Assembly (NCBI GenBank): GCA_021740825.1
Contig: JAIOZA010000021.1
Location: 1-53,589 of the forward strand
Length of the DNA: 53,589 bases
Direction: 5' to 3'
DNA from: Bacteroidia bacterium
GTDB taxonomy: Bacteria; Bacteroidota; Bacteroidia; B-17B0; Aurantibacillaceae
The notes beneath the pieces were generated by a model. It was not told the origin of the DNA, ran no database searches, and saw nothing but the letters and a program-made list of their open reading frames with translations. Shown one piece after another: positions 1 through 9,582 of this stretch. Each line of letters opens with the position of its first letter. Position 1 is the first letter of the stretch. Position numbers and translations under genes: made by a program.

Positions 1-644
1 ATTTTGTTTTGCATGAAATAAATACCTGCAATATTATTTAAACTGTATGGCAAGCCTATACTATCATTATTTTCTTTTTTAATTAATAAGGCTTGATTAT
101 AATATATAAGTGCAGAATCTAAATTCTTATTTAACTCTAACAATACTCCATAATTATCAAACAATGCAGCGAGATGTTTTCGCTCATTCTCTTTTTGCAT
201 TATTTGAATGGCCTCCCACATTAAATTAATAGATGCTTTTAAATTTCGCTTCTTACCTTCATAGGCTAAATTGGCCATTGCGTTGGCTTTTTCTATTAAT
301 TGTCCTTTTTTTTCAAATAGCGAAATAGCTTCTAAATGTAGTGTAGCTGACTCTGAATATTTTCCCTTTAAATAATAAATCAAGGCTAACTTTTCTTTAA
401 CCTTAGCAAAAATTAAAGCATTATTCTGTTTAGATAAATTTGAGTGTAAAGATTCAAAAATAAGCACGCTTTTATTTAATTCATTTACAATGACATCATA
501 TGGTAAATTAATGGCAGAGTTTATGTAAGCTTCAGAAATATTCGTATTATCAATACCTTTAAGTAAACTATCAATAGGAGTTTGTTGTGCATAGCTTGAT
601 AGTAATGCTCGCAAAAAAAATACAACTATAACAATTCTTTTCAA
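1..644 (-). CDS. TPR-repeat exported protein, C-terminus beyond left edge (partial)
   Basis: The reverse strand is open from a TTG codon at 644 to the window edge, giving about 214 residues. The first codons read as a signal peptide (MKRIVIVVFFLRALLSSYAQ), followed from about residue 75 by helical repeats of TPR type (for example LIYYLKGKYSESATLHLEA and SALIYYNQALLIKKENN). An in-frame TAA at 662-660 and the lack of any earlier ATG make TTG the only reasonable start; the signal peptide supports it. It begins one base after the stop of the PaaZ-like gene, so it is probably translated from the same mRNA. In Bacteroidota such exported TPR regions often form the sensor half of histidine kinases or LuxR-type regulators, but the C-terminal part that would decide this is outside the window. 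Confidence 0.7.
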   Translation of the reverse strand, partial: MKRIVIVVFFLRALLSSYAQQTPIDSLLKGIDNTNISEAYINSAINLPYDVIVNELNKSVLIFESLHSNLSKQNNALIFAKVKEKLALIYYLKGKYSESATLHLEAISLFEKKGQLIEKANAMANLAYEGKKRNLKASINLMWEAIQIMQKENERKHLAALFDNYGVLLELNKNLDSALIYYNQALLIKKENNDSIGLPYSLNNIAGIYFMQNK

Positions 645-645
645 A

Positions 646-2748
646 CTAACTCTGGTTTTTTAATTTCACCATGGTTAAGATAGTAGCAATACCAACCGTT
701 TGTCCAGCTTGATCCACGGCATCGTATTTTTCTAAAATGTCCGTTGAACTTGCGTCATAAATATCTACTACCCATTTTACAATACCTACTTTTACTTCTT
801 CGCCGCTTGCTGCTGTTAATGGTTTGTCGTTTTCAATTTTTTCTTTGCACGTAAATTTTACACCAATGGTCATGCCTGGATAAATTGGGCGAGTAAAACG
901 GCACTCATCAATGCCATAGTTTAATAACACGGGTCCTTTTGGCGGATCCACAAATAAACCGGCAGCTTTAGATAAAATAAAATACCCGTGCGCAACAGTG
1001 CGTTTAAAAATGGTTCCTTCCAATGCATCAGGTTCTAAATGTGCGTAAAACTTATCGCCAGTTAAATTTGCAAAGTTCACTAAATCTTCTTCGCTAACCA
1101 TATGTGTTGGTGTAATCTCCGTTTCGCCTACTTCTAAATCTTCAAAGTATTGACGGAATGGATGAACATCCTTAATAATTTGTTTAGCGCCTACTTGGTA
1201 GTTATTTAAAATAGCCGTAATCATAGTTGGCGAACCTTGAATAGCTGTGCGTTGCAAGTAATGGAATACACCGCGTTTTCCGCCCATCTCTTCTCCCCCA
1301 CCAGCGCGGCCTGGGCCACCATGCACTAACATTGGCATTGGCGAACCATGACCAGTACTTTCTTTAGCGCACTCTGCATTTAAAATTAAAATGCGTCCAT
1401 GCATACAAGCTGCACCAATCGTGTATTTGCGGGCAACGGTTTCGCTAGCTGTAACTATCGAACTTACCAAACTTCCTTTACCCATTTTTGCTAATTGAAT
1501 AGCGTCTTCAATAGTTTTGTATGGCATAATGGTACTAACAGGTCCAAAAGCTTCTATATTATGGCAATCTGTATTGGTAAATGGCTTATCGTTATAAAAA
1601 ATAATTGGCGGCATAAAAGCACCTTTGTTTTTATCTGCTCCTTTTACTTCAAAGTTTTCGAAATTACCGATGATTATTTTTTGAGTTTTAGAAAGTAATT
1701 CTACTTTTTCTTTTACTTCTATTAGTTGTGATTGCCCCGCTAATGAACCCATTCGGACGCCTTCTATATTTGGGTCGCCAATTACATTTTGAGCTAGCCG
1801 TTTTCCTAATGCAATTTGCACATCTTCTACCATGTTCTCAGGAACGATGATACGACGAACAGCTGTACATTTTTGTCCTGCTTTCGTGGTAATTTCTCTA
1901 GCTACTTCTTTAATAAAAATATCAAATTCAGGCATGGCTGGTGTTACATCTGTTCCCAACACGCAGCAGTTTAACGAATCAGCTTCCATATTAAAATGAA
2001 CCGCTTCTTGTAATAATCGAGGATGCGCTTTCAGCATTTTTCCTGTTGATGCAGAACCGGTAAAGGTTACCACATCTTGACTTTCGACATGATCTAATAT
2101 TCCATTAGCGCTACCACAAATTAATTGCAAAGCCCCATCAGGCAAAATTTTACTTGCAATAATTTCCTTTACAACTGCTTCTGTTAAAAAAGAAGTCAAG
2201 GCAGCGGGCTTCACAATTGCTGGAACTCCCGCCAACCAGTTAACTGCCACTTTTTCTAACATTCCCCAAACTGGGAAATTAAACGCATTAATATGTATGG
2301 CTACGCCTTCTTTTGGCACACAAATATGATGACCTATAAACGTATTATTTTTTGATAAACGCGCAACATCTCCTTCGTAACAAAAAGTTTCATTTGGAAA
2401 TTGGCGACGCAGCGATGCGTAAGCAAATAAATTACCAATCCCTCCTTCAATATCTACCCAACTATCAATGCGAGTTGCTCCGGTTGCCCATGATACTTTA
2501 TAAAAGTCTTCTTTTTTAGACATTAAATGCATGGCTAACGCTTTAAGCATTAATCCTCGCTGCTGAAAAGTTAACTTGCGTAAATTAGGCCCGCCAACGC
2601 TGCGAGCATACTCACACATTTTAGCAAAATCTAATCCTTTGCTACTTGTTGTAGCAACTACTTCGCCGGTGATAGCATTAAATAATTCTTGTCCGTTATC
2701 TGCTCCTGCAGCCCATTGGCCCAAAGCATAGTTTTGTAATTTGTTCAT
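646..2748 (-). CDS. paaZ: PaaZ-type bifunctional aldehyde dehydrogenase / MaoC-like enoyl-CoA hydratase
   Basis: A 700-residue protein, close to the 681 residues of E. coli PaaZ. Residues 1-520 form an aldehyde dehydrogenase domain with the general-base Glu at 255 (NMEADS) and the catalytic Cys at 294 (GQKCTA). Residues 535-700 form a MaoC-like hot-dog hydratase with the Asp/His pair D565 and H570 (TGDKFYAH) and the following TVAHGY. In phenylacetate breakdown this enzyme opens the oxepin-CoA ring and oxidises the resulting semialdehyde. All catalytic residues of both halves are present. No other paa gene lies in the window, so the pathway assignment rests on the two-domain architecture alone. 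A TPR gene starts one base downstream. Confidence 0.9.
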   Translation of the reverse strand: MNKLQNYALGQWAAGADNGQELFNAITGEVVATTSSKGLDFAKMCEYARSVGGPNLRKLTFQQRGLMLKALAMHLMSKKEDFYKVSWATGATRIDSWVDIEGGIGNLFAYASLRRQFPNETFCYEGDVARLSKNNTFIGHHICVPKEGVAIHINAFNFPVWGMLEKVAVNWLAGVPAIVKPAALTSFLTEAVVKEIIASKILPDGALQLICGSANGILDHVESQDVVTFTGSASTGKMLKAHPRLLQEAVHFNMEADSLNCCVLGTDVTPAMPEFDIFIKEVAREITTKAGQKCTAVRRIIVPENMVEDVQIALGKRLAQNVIGDPNIEGVRMGSLAGQSQLIEVKEKVELLSKTQKIIIGNFENFEVKGADKNKGAFMPPIIFYNDKPFTNTDCHNIEAFGPVSTIMPYKTIEDAIQLAKMGKGSLVSSIVTASETVARKYTIGAACMHGRILILNAECAKESTGHGSPMPMLVHGGPGRAGGGEEMGGKRGVFHYLQRTAIQGSPTMITAILNNYQVGAKQIIKDVHPFRQYFEDLEVGETEITPTHMVSEEDLVNFANLTGDKFYAHLEPDALEGTIFKRTVAHGYFILSKAAGLFVDPPKGPVLLNYGIDECRFTRPIYPGMTIGVKFTCKEKIENDKPLTAASGEEVKVGIVKWVVDIYDASSTDILEKYDAVDQAGQTVGIATILTMVKLKNQS

Positions 2749-2834
2749 AGAAATAATAGACTAATTAAAATTGAAAATTAGCGAATAAAAATGGGAATAC
2801 AAATACTATTTAAAATCGTGCAGAAAAAGATAAA

Positions 2835-4790
2835 TTACATAATACGATGTAAATTAATGTCCTTTGGTGGCTTAATAATCATTGGAAATTTTTCAATTTT
2901 TACCGAACTGCTATCTAATCCAAAAGCTTTTGCTTCGCTTAAACTGAAACGTTTTAAGAAGAAGTATGCATTCAAGATTAACTTCTCAAATAAAGGCAAA
3001 TCATTTTCATAGGACAAGAATTTCTCAATAACTACAAATTTAAAATCGCCGATAATATTATTTTTATTTAATGATTCGTATCGACTGGTTATATCCACTT
3101 CTTTATTCTTCACTAAATCTTCCACTACTTTTCTAAACATTAAATTAACGCGAGGCGCTACTCTAAATCCTAATCTAAAATCAACACGTATAATATCATC
3201 TGCGGCTACGTGCGTTACTTTATAATCCATACGATAAGGTTCGTCCATTACATCCACATGCACAAACCAATAAATATCAGCGCGTTTAGGTCGTTTTTGT
3301 AAGATGGAATAAATAATCTTTGATTCAATTTCTTCAGGATTATTTGCACTTGTCATGTAAACTAAATGAGTGGCATATTTAGGAATAGATTCATCATTAC
3401 TTAAATCAACTAATTTTTGCTGATGATCAGCTAATTTAACAGCATCTGCATATCGCTTCCGAATTTTCTTTGCTAAAAACCAAATTGCCATGACTGACAT
3501 TAAAGCAGATGCTATCAATAAAGTAATCCAACCGCCATGAGTAAATTTACTTAAGTTAGCTGCTAAAAAGGAAAATTCAATAACTAAATAAACTGCTATA
3601 GTAATGTATATAAAAAACTTATTATAACGTTTCATATGCATATAAAAATTTAACAAAGTAGTCGTCATTAACATGCATAAAACAATAGCTAAACCATAAG
3701 CAGCTTCCATATTAATGGATTCTCTAAAATATAAAACAACACCAATACACCCTGCTAATAATAACCAATTTGTTGACGGAATATATAATTGTCCTTTCAT
3801 TTCAGAAGGATATTTTACTCTTACTTTCGGCCATAAATTTAAACGCATAGCCTCGTTAATTAAACTAAATGAACCACTAATTAATGCTTGAGAGGCAATA
3901 ACTGCTGCCATTGTAGCAATCACAATACCATATGGCAAAAAGCTTTCAGGCATAATAGCATAAAAAGGGTTGCTTGATTTAAAAGAGTCCAATGTCTGTC
4001 CTTGATGAGCTATCAAAAATGCACCCTGTCCAAAATAATTTAACACCAATGTTGTTTTTACAAATACCCATGAAATGCGAATGTTTTGTTTTCCACAATG
4101 ACCTAGATCAGAATATAAGGCTTCTGCCCCGGTAGTGCAAAGGAAAACCGCACCCAAAATTAAATATCCGGATGGATGTATTTGTAATAAATGATATGCA
4201 TAATAAGGATTTAAAGATGATAAAACACTCCAATTGCTTGTCATTTGATAAACACCTAATGTTCCTAACATTAGAAACCACAACATCATCATTGGTCCAA
4301 AAAACTTACCTATAAAACTTGTACCAAATTGCTGAATAAAAAATAAGGCGCATAAAATTCCAATGACAATTGGAACTGTATTTAATTCAGGATTATATAC
4401 CTTTAATCCCTCAACTGCTGAAGAAACAGAAATTGGCGGCGTAATAATTCCATCTGCTAATAAGGCGCTTCCTCCTATAATTGCAGGAACCAATAACCAT
4501 TTAAACTTCGTACGCTTTACCAAAGTAAATAAGGAAAAAATGCCCCCTTCCCCTTTATTGTCAGCTTGTAAGGTTAAAATTACATATTTAACAGTAGTTT
4601 GCAATGTTAATGTCCAAAAGATACAAGATATGCCTCCTTTTACGATATCCGCATCAATAATACTTTTTCCTATAATAGCACTCATTACATAAAGCGGTGA
4701 AGTACCAATGTCGCCGTAAATAATTCCAAGAGTAACAATTAGACCTGCAAGTGTTACCTTGCTCATTTGACCATGCTGATGAGTGCTCAT
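2835..4790 (-). CDS. kup: KUP-family potassium uptake transporter
   Basis: A 651-residue membrane protein. The N-terminal 430 residues contain about 12 hydrophobic helices and the family hallmark GIIYGDIGTSPLYVM near residue 23; the last 200 residues are a soluble cytoplasmic domain. KUP/HAK/KT proteins bring K+ into the cell with protons. The length is slightly above E. coli Kup (622). It is preceded by a 198-bp AT-rich gap shared with the divergent T9SS gene at 4989. No regulatory RNA (for example a ydaO/kimA-type c-di-AMP switch) was recognised upstream. The plus-strand open frame inside it (4363-4692) is a coding shadow. Confidence 0.95.
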   Translation of the reverse strand: MSTHQHGQMSKVTLAGLIVTLGIIYGDIGTSPLYVMSAIIGKSIIDADIVKGGISCIFWTLTLQTTVKYVILTLQADNKGEGGIFSLFTLVKRTKFKWLLVPAIIGGSALLADGIITPPISVSSAVEGLKVYNPELNTVPIVIGILCALFFIQQFGTSFIGKFFGPMMMLWFLMLGTLGVYQMTSNWSVLSSLNPYYAYHLLQIHPSGYLILGAVFLCTTGAEALYSDLGHCGKQNIRISWVFVKTTLVLNYFGQGAFLIAHQGQTLDSFKSSNPFYAIMPESFLPYGIVIATMAAVIASQALISGSFSLINEAMRLNLWPKVRVKYPSEMKGQLYIPSTNWLLLAGCIGVVLYFRESINMEAAYGLAIVLCMLMTTTLLNFYMHMKRYNKFFIYITIAVYLVIEFSFLAANLSKFTHGGWITLLIASALMSVMAIWFLAKKIRKRYADAVKLADHQQKLVDLSNDESIPKYATHLVYMTSANNPEEIESKIIYSILQKRPKRADIYWFVHVDVMDEPYRMDYKVTHVAADDIIRVDFRLGFRVAPRVNLMFRKVVEDLVKNKEVDITSRYESLNKNNIIGDFKFVVIEKFLSYENDLPLFEKLILNAYFFLKRFSLSEAKAFGLDSSSVKIEKFPMIIKPPKDINLHRIM

Positions 4791-4955
4791 TTTATTGATT
4801 GTTAAAGTTTTTAAAATTACTACTATTACACACGCTAAATTGCTTTTAGCATCAAATAATTATAAAATAAATAGATGAATAAATTTGATTTTTTGAAACT
4901 AATATCGTTTACTTGCAAAAACACAATTTTAGGTCTTTTTTTCAAAATAGTTTCT

Positions 4956-4963
4956 TACCTTTA
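4956..4963 (+). promoter_or_regulatory. Probable -7 box of the T9SS protein gene
   Basis: TACCTTTA matches the Bacteroidetes -7 consensus TAnnTTTG at seven of eight positions and lies 25 nt before the ATG at 4989. No good -33 TTTG box was seen. Confidence 0.35.
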
Positions 4964-4988
4964 AATACTTAATTTTTAAAAATTAAAA

Positions 4989-6842
4989 ATGAAAGCCTTA
5001 AGTTATATTTTCTTGCTTTTAATGTCAATAACATTTATCACCGCTCAAACAAGCAGCAGTAGCAAGTATTTTAATCATGTAAAAAAAGCTACTGTAAATC
5101 TTGCAGCAATCACTCAAGATTTTAGCCCTACTTTGTTAGTTAAAGAAATGCCAAAACCAGGCAATGAAAAAATGGTGTATTATAATTACCCTGAACCAAA
5201 AGAAAAAAATAAACTAAACCAAAGAACTCAAACACCATTATCAAATTTAAATTTGGGAACTAATTTTTTTGGAAATCCATATAGTTCAAGTACTCCAACT
5301 GATAATGATCTTGCTATTTCAGATTCTGGAATGATCGTTTCTGTTATAAACACAAATATCTTAGTATATAATACAAAAACTTCTGTTGCTTCTCCTGTAA
5401 AATCATTAGCAGCCTTTACTACGCCTGTAAATAGTAAACATCAGGAGTTTGATCCAAAGGTTATGTACGATCCAAAAGCAGATAAATTTGTTTTGATGTG
5501 CCCTGTTGGTTTTGTAGATTCTACCAGTAAAATAATTGTGGGGTTTTCACAAACTAACGACCCAAATGGTAATTGGAACTTATATACTTTACCGGGCAAT
5601 CCGCTAAACAATAATCTTTGGTCTGATTATCCAATGATATCCATGACTGAAAAAGAATTATTTTTAAGTATCAATTTGTTGTACAACGACAGCTCATGGC
5701 AAACCGGATTTGTAGAAACAGTTATTTGGCAAATGAAAAAAGATAGCGGTTATGCTGGGTTACCATTAGGTTCTCTATTACATCACACTATTAAATTTAA
5801 TGGAAAAGCTATTCGCAATTTATGTCCGGCAAAAGGTGGCAGTAAATTATATACCCCAAATATGTACTTTGTTTCTAACAGAAATTTAGCTTCACAAAAT
5901 GATACGGTTTTTTTAGTTGAAGTTACCGATACTATTGGAGCGCCAACAAATACAATTACTACCAAAGTGCTAGTAACGCCTCAGCCATATTACTTTCCGC
6001 CAAGCGGCAGGCAAACTTCGGTCACACAAAGTTTAGCTACAAATGATAGCAGAAATTTAGGGGCTTTTTATGAAAACAATAAAATACAGTACGTGCATAA
6101 CACAAAAAATCCTATTAATAATCAGGTTACTATTTATTATGGTGTTATTGATAATCCACAAAATACAAATCCAACTATAAGTGGTTACATAATCAATAAC
6201 GACACCGTTGATTTTGCCTATCCAAATATCTCGTATGCAGGTTTAAATAATTTAGATAACACAGCGATTGTTTCATTTGATCATTCTTCTAATAAAATAT
6301 TTGCGGGCGTTTCTGCTTTAAAGGCAGATGGAAATGGTAATTTTTCGAATGTATTAAGAATAAAAAGTGGGACTAATTTTGTAAACGTACTATCTGGTAA
6401 TTTAGAACGTTGGGGAGATTATTCAGGCTCACAACGCCAATACAATAAACCAGGAATAGTTTGGATGAGTGGCTACTATGCATACAATATCAATTTAACT
6501 AATAAAAATAAGCATGGCGCTTGGATTGCTCAACTTTCTGTTGATACACTCTTAGTTACAAATACACAAGGTCATACTGATAACAATGATTTTGCTCCGC
6601 TAATTTTTCCAAATCCGGCACAGGATATCTTTAATGTAGATATTAATTTAACTCGTCCGGAATATTTAAGTTTTGAGCTGTATGATGTAAACGGAAAATT
6701 AATTGAACTATTATTAAAAGATTGGGTAAAAACAAAAACAAATACCTTTAGTTTTAGTTTAAAAGATGTAAGTAGTGGTATATACCTTTTAAAAATAACA
6801 GGAAGCACAACCAACCTTACAAAAAAAATTATTAAACAATAA
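4989..6842 (+). CDS. Secreted protein with type IX (type A) sorting domain
   Basis: A 617-residue exported protein. Residues 1-19 form a signal peptide (MKALSYIFLLLMSITFITAQ). Residues 535-617 form a type A T9SS C-terminal domain, opening with FPNPAQDIFNVDI and ending GIYLLKITGS...KKIIKQ, which directs passage through the outer membrane and attachment to the surface. The middle 500 residues are rich in Asn, Thr, Ser and Tyr with alternating short strands (for example FDPKVMYDPKADKFVLM and LWSDYPMIS), suggesting a beta-propeller. I recognise no catalytic motif, so the activity is unknown. Five bases separate its stop from the next T9SS gene, so the two are probably co-transcribed. Confidence 0.85.
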   Translation: MKALSYIFLLLMSITFITAQTSSSSKYFNHVKKATVNLAAITQDFSPTLLVKEMPKPGNEKMVYYNYPEPKEKNKLNQRTQTPLSNLNLGTNFFGNPYSSSTPTDNDLAISDSGMIVSVINTNILVYNTKTSVASPVKSLAAFTTPVNSKHQEFDPKVMYDPKADKFVLMCPVGFVDSTSKIIVGFSQTNDPNGNWNLYTLPGNPLNNNLWSDYPMISMTEKELFLSINLLYNDSSWQTGFVETVIWQMKKDSGYAGLPLGSLLHHTIKFNGKAIRNLCPAKGGSKLYTPNMYFVSNRNLASQNDTVFLVEVTDTIGAPTNTITTKVLVTPQPYYFPPSGRQTSVTQSLATNDSRNLGAFYENNKIQYVHNTKNPINNQVTIYYGVIDNPQNTNPTISGYIINNDTVDFAYPNISYAGLNNLDNTAIVSFDHSSNKIFAGVSALKADGNGNFSNVLRIKSGTNFVNVLSGNLERWGDYSGSQRQYNKPGIVWMSGYYAYNINLTNKNKHGAWIAQLSVDTLLVTNTQGHTDNNDFAPLIFPNPAQDIFNVDINLTRPEYLSFELYDVNGKLIELLLKDWVKTKTNTFSFSLKDVSSGIYLLKITGSTTNLTKKIIKQ

Positions 6843-6847
6843 AAAAC

Positions 6848-9556
6848 ATGTTCAAGTTGCGTTATAATTTACTTTTACTTTTTTGTATTGGACTTGCCTT
6901 TACTTTAAAAGCTACGCATAATCGTGCAGGAGAGATAACTTATAAATGGTTATTTGGTTATACCTATGAAATAAAAGTGACAACTTATACAAATGTTGGC
7001 GGAAATAATTTAGCAGATAGATGCGAAGACACCGTTTATTTTGGAGATGGAACACGTGCAATTGTTTTACGAAGTAATGGCCCTTGTAATGGAGGCTGCT
7101 CTCCGGGATGTGAAGGCGTAATTTTACCTGGAGGCACTATAAAGATAAATGAATATGTTACTACTCATAGTTATAATGGACCAGGAAATTATTTAATTAG
7201 TATGGAAGACCCAAATAGAAATGCCAATGTCATAAATATTCCCAACTCTGTAGATCAAGTATTTTATATAGAATCTTATTTAGTGATTCCAACTTACGGA
7301 ACCGGTATAAATAATTCGCCTATTCTTACCTACCGACCAATTGATAACGGATGTGTTGGCAAATGTTTTTTACATAATCCTGGCGCGTATGATATAGATG
7401 GTGATAGTATATCATACGAATTAACTAAGTGCAGAGGGCGCTTGGGTATTCCTATTCTAAACTACACTTATCCCGCAACTGGAGGAGGAACTTATAATGT
7501 TAATGCAACAAATGGTGACTTAACTTGGTGTACACCACAGTTACAAGGAGAATATAATTTAGCGATGCTCATTAAAGAATGGCGCAAAAACGAAGATGGA
7601 AATTATTTTTTAATTGGGTACATTTTAAGGGATTTACAAGTTGATGTAGGTGCATGCAACAATAATCAACCTTTTATAAATGCTATTACTGATACATGTG
7701 TAGAAGCTGGCAGCATCTTTACAAAAATTATAAAAGCTACAGACCCAGACAACGATATTTTAACCATGGAAGCAAATGGCGGTCCATTTGGAGTAGCTGC
7801 CCCTATCGCTACATTTTCATCTCCAACCGGATTAACTCCTATTGCTGGTTTATTTACGTGGCAAACGTCCTGCAACCATATTCGAAAAACGCCTTATCAA
7901 GTTACCATAAAAGTAAAAGATAATGATCCATCTGTCAACTTGGTGGATTTTAAAACATTTAACATTACGATAGTTGCTCCGCCACCATTAAACTTAACAG
8001 CTGTTGCCTTAGGAACGAGCGTAAATTTAAAATGGACAAAGCCAATATGTCGGCAGTTAACAGGAAACAAAATTGAAAAGTATTGTATTTACAGAAAAGA
8101 AAATTGCACACCATGGCTTCATGCAGATTGCGAAGTGGGAGTTCCTGCTTATACCGGTTATACAAAAATTGGATGCACCACAAATTTAAATGATACAACC
8201 TTTTTAGACACTAATAATGGTAGTGGATTGTCGCAAGGCACCAATTACAGTTATGTAGTGATTGCCGTATATACTGACTTAGCGCTAAGTTACGCCTCTA
8301 ATCAAGTATGTGTTCAATTAAAGCGTGATATTCCAATCCTAGTAAATGTGGATATTCAAACAACTGATATTACTAATGGGTCTGTATTTATTAGATGGCT
8401 TAAACCAAATTTAGGTTCTAATGCGCTAGATACGATTTCAGTTCCTGGTCCTTACGAATTTAGATTAGTGCATCACGATGGATTTACTGGAACATTTACA
8501 ACGGTATATTCTACCACTAGCCAATTTTTTGCAGGGTTTAATCAGCTCTCAGATACAACTTTTGTGCATACAGGAAATTCAACAAGTTTTCCATTTTCAT
8601 TAAATACGCAAAACATTCCTCACACTTATAAAATTGAATTCTATGCCAACGGTCAATTTATTGGCAACGGACAAAAAGCGTCTTCCGTATTTTTATCTAT
8701 TATACCAAGCGATAATAAATTAACTTTAAATTGGCAAAGACAAGTGCCTTGGTTTAATAGTAAATATTACATCTTTAGGAAAACACCATTACAAACTACA
8801 TATACTTTACACGATAGCACAAACGTAGTGACCTACACCGACACAGGATTAGTAAATGGTACTAATTACTGTTATAAAATTCAAAGTAAAGGCAGTTATT
8901 CCGATCCAACCATCTTTAGTCCGTTGTTAAATTTCTCGCAAGAAGTGTGCAACAAACCAAAAGATACAACGCCACCTTGCGCACCAAAATTAAAAATTGT
9001 ATCAGATTGTATTACTCCAAGTTTAATGCTGCAATGGAATAATCCAAATCATTCTTGCAGTGATGATGTTGTAAAATACAATATCTATTTTGCAGAAACA
9101 GAAACCGATAATTTAGTATTAACAGATTCTATTAAACAATTAAATGATACTGTACTTGTATTTGATAATTTAACATCAATAGCTGGGTGTTATGCAATAA
9201 CCGCAGTTGATTCATTTGCAAATGAAAGTGCGCAAAGCGTTAAAGTATGTGTAGATAATTGTCCTGAATATGAATTGCCAAACGTTGTGACACTAAATGG
9301 AGATGGCGTTAATGATTTCTTTAAAGCCATTAAAAACAAATTCATAAAGGATATCGAATTAAAAATATACAACCGCTGGGGAACATTAGTTTACGAAACT
9401 ACTGATTCTAAATTTTTATGGGATGGTAAAACAATTCAATCAAAACAATTATGCAGCGAAGGAACCTACTTTTACGTCTGTCAAGTAAATGAGATACGAG
9501 TAGTTGGAATTGTTTCAAGAAATTTAAAAGGCTTTTTGCAAATTTTTCAAAAATAA
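6848..9556 (+). CDS. Large secreted protein with CHU/gliding-type (type B) T9SS sorting domain
   Basis: A 902-residue protein with a signal peptide (MFKLRYNLLLLFCIGLAFTLKA) and a Cys-containing N-terminal region starting THNRAGEITYKWL, which is widespread at the N-terminus of Bacteroidota surface proteins. Residues 380-830 look like several fibronectin-III/Ig-like domains (repeated pattern of NLKW, YKI and TYTDTGL strands). The last 85 residues match the gliding-motility-associated C-terminal domain: NVVTLNGDGVND, IYNRWGTLVYE, FLWDGK, and GTYFYVCQV near the end. This is a type B signal, processed differently from the type A signal of its neighbour. It is probably a surface adhesin or structural protein; no catalytic site is visible. 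Confidence 0.87.
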   Translation: MFKLRYNLLLLFCIGLAFTLKATHNRAGEITYKWLFGYTYEIKVTTYTNVGGNNLADRCEDTVYFGDGTRAIVLRSNGPCNGGCSPGCEGVILPGGTIKINEYVTTHSYNGPGNYLISMEDPNRNANVINIPNSVDQVFYIESYLVIPTYGTGINNSPILTYRPIDNGCVGKCFLHNPGAYDIDGDSISYELTKCRGRLGIPILNYTYPATGGGTYNVNATNGDLTWCTPQLQGEYNLAMLIKEWRKNEDGNYFLIGYILRDLQVDVGACNNNQPFINAITDTCVEAGSIFTKIIKATDPDNDILTMEANGGPFGVAAPIATFSSPTGLTPIAGLFTWQTSCNHIRKTPYQVTIKVKDNDPSVNLVDFKTFNITIVAPPPLNLTAVALGTSVNLKWTKPICRQLTGNKIEKYCIYRKENCTPWLHADCEVGVPAYTGYTKIGCTTNLNDTTFLDTNNGSGLSQGTNYSYVVIAVYTDLALSYASNQVCVQLKRDIPILVNVDIQTTDITNGSVFIRWLKPNLGSNALDTISVPGPYEFRLVHHDGFTGTFTTVYSTTSQFFAGFNQLSDTTFVHTGNSTSFPFSLNTQNIPHTYKIEFYANGQFIGNGQKASSVFLSIIPSDNKLTLNWQRQVPWFNSKYYIFRKTPLQTTYTLHDSTNVVTYTDTGLVNGTNYCYKIQSKGSYSDPTIFSPLLNFSQEVCNKPKDTTPPCAPKLKIVSDCITPSLMLQWNNPNHSCSDDVVKYNIYFAETETDNLVLTDSIKQLNDTVLVFDNLTSIAGCYAITAVDSFANESAQSVKVCVDNCPEYELPNVVTLNGDGVNDFFKAIKNKFIKDIELKIYNRWGTLVYETTDSKFLWDGKTIQSKQLCSEGTYFYVCQVNEIRVVGIVSRNLKGFLQIFQK

Positions 9557-9582
9557 TTAATTCATACTATCTATAACTACTT

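Noticed and set aside
4363-4692. 109-codon plus-strand open frame inside kup
   Set aside because: It lies entirely antisense to a well-conserved transporter gene, has no ribosome site and no recognisable protein family; coding shadow.
4989-9556. T9SS proteins as part of a new export or defence locus
   Set aside because: Both have standard sorting domains and no accompanying secretion, nuclease or toxin genes; they look like ordinary surface proteins.
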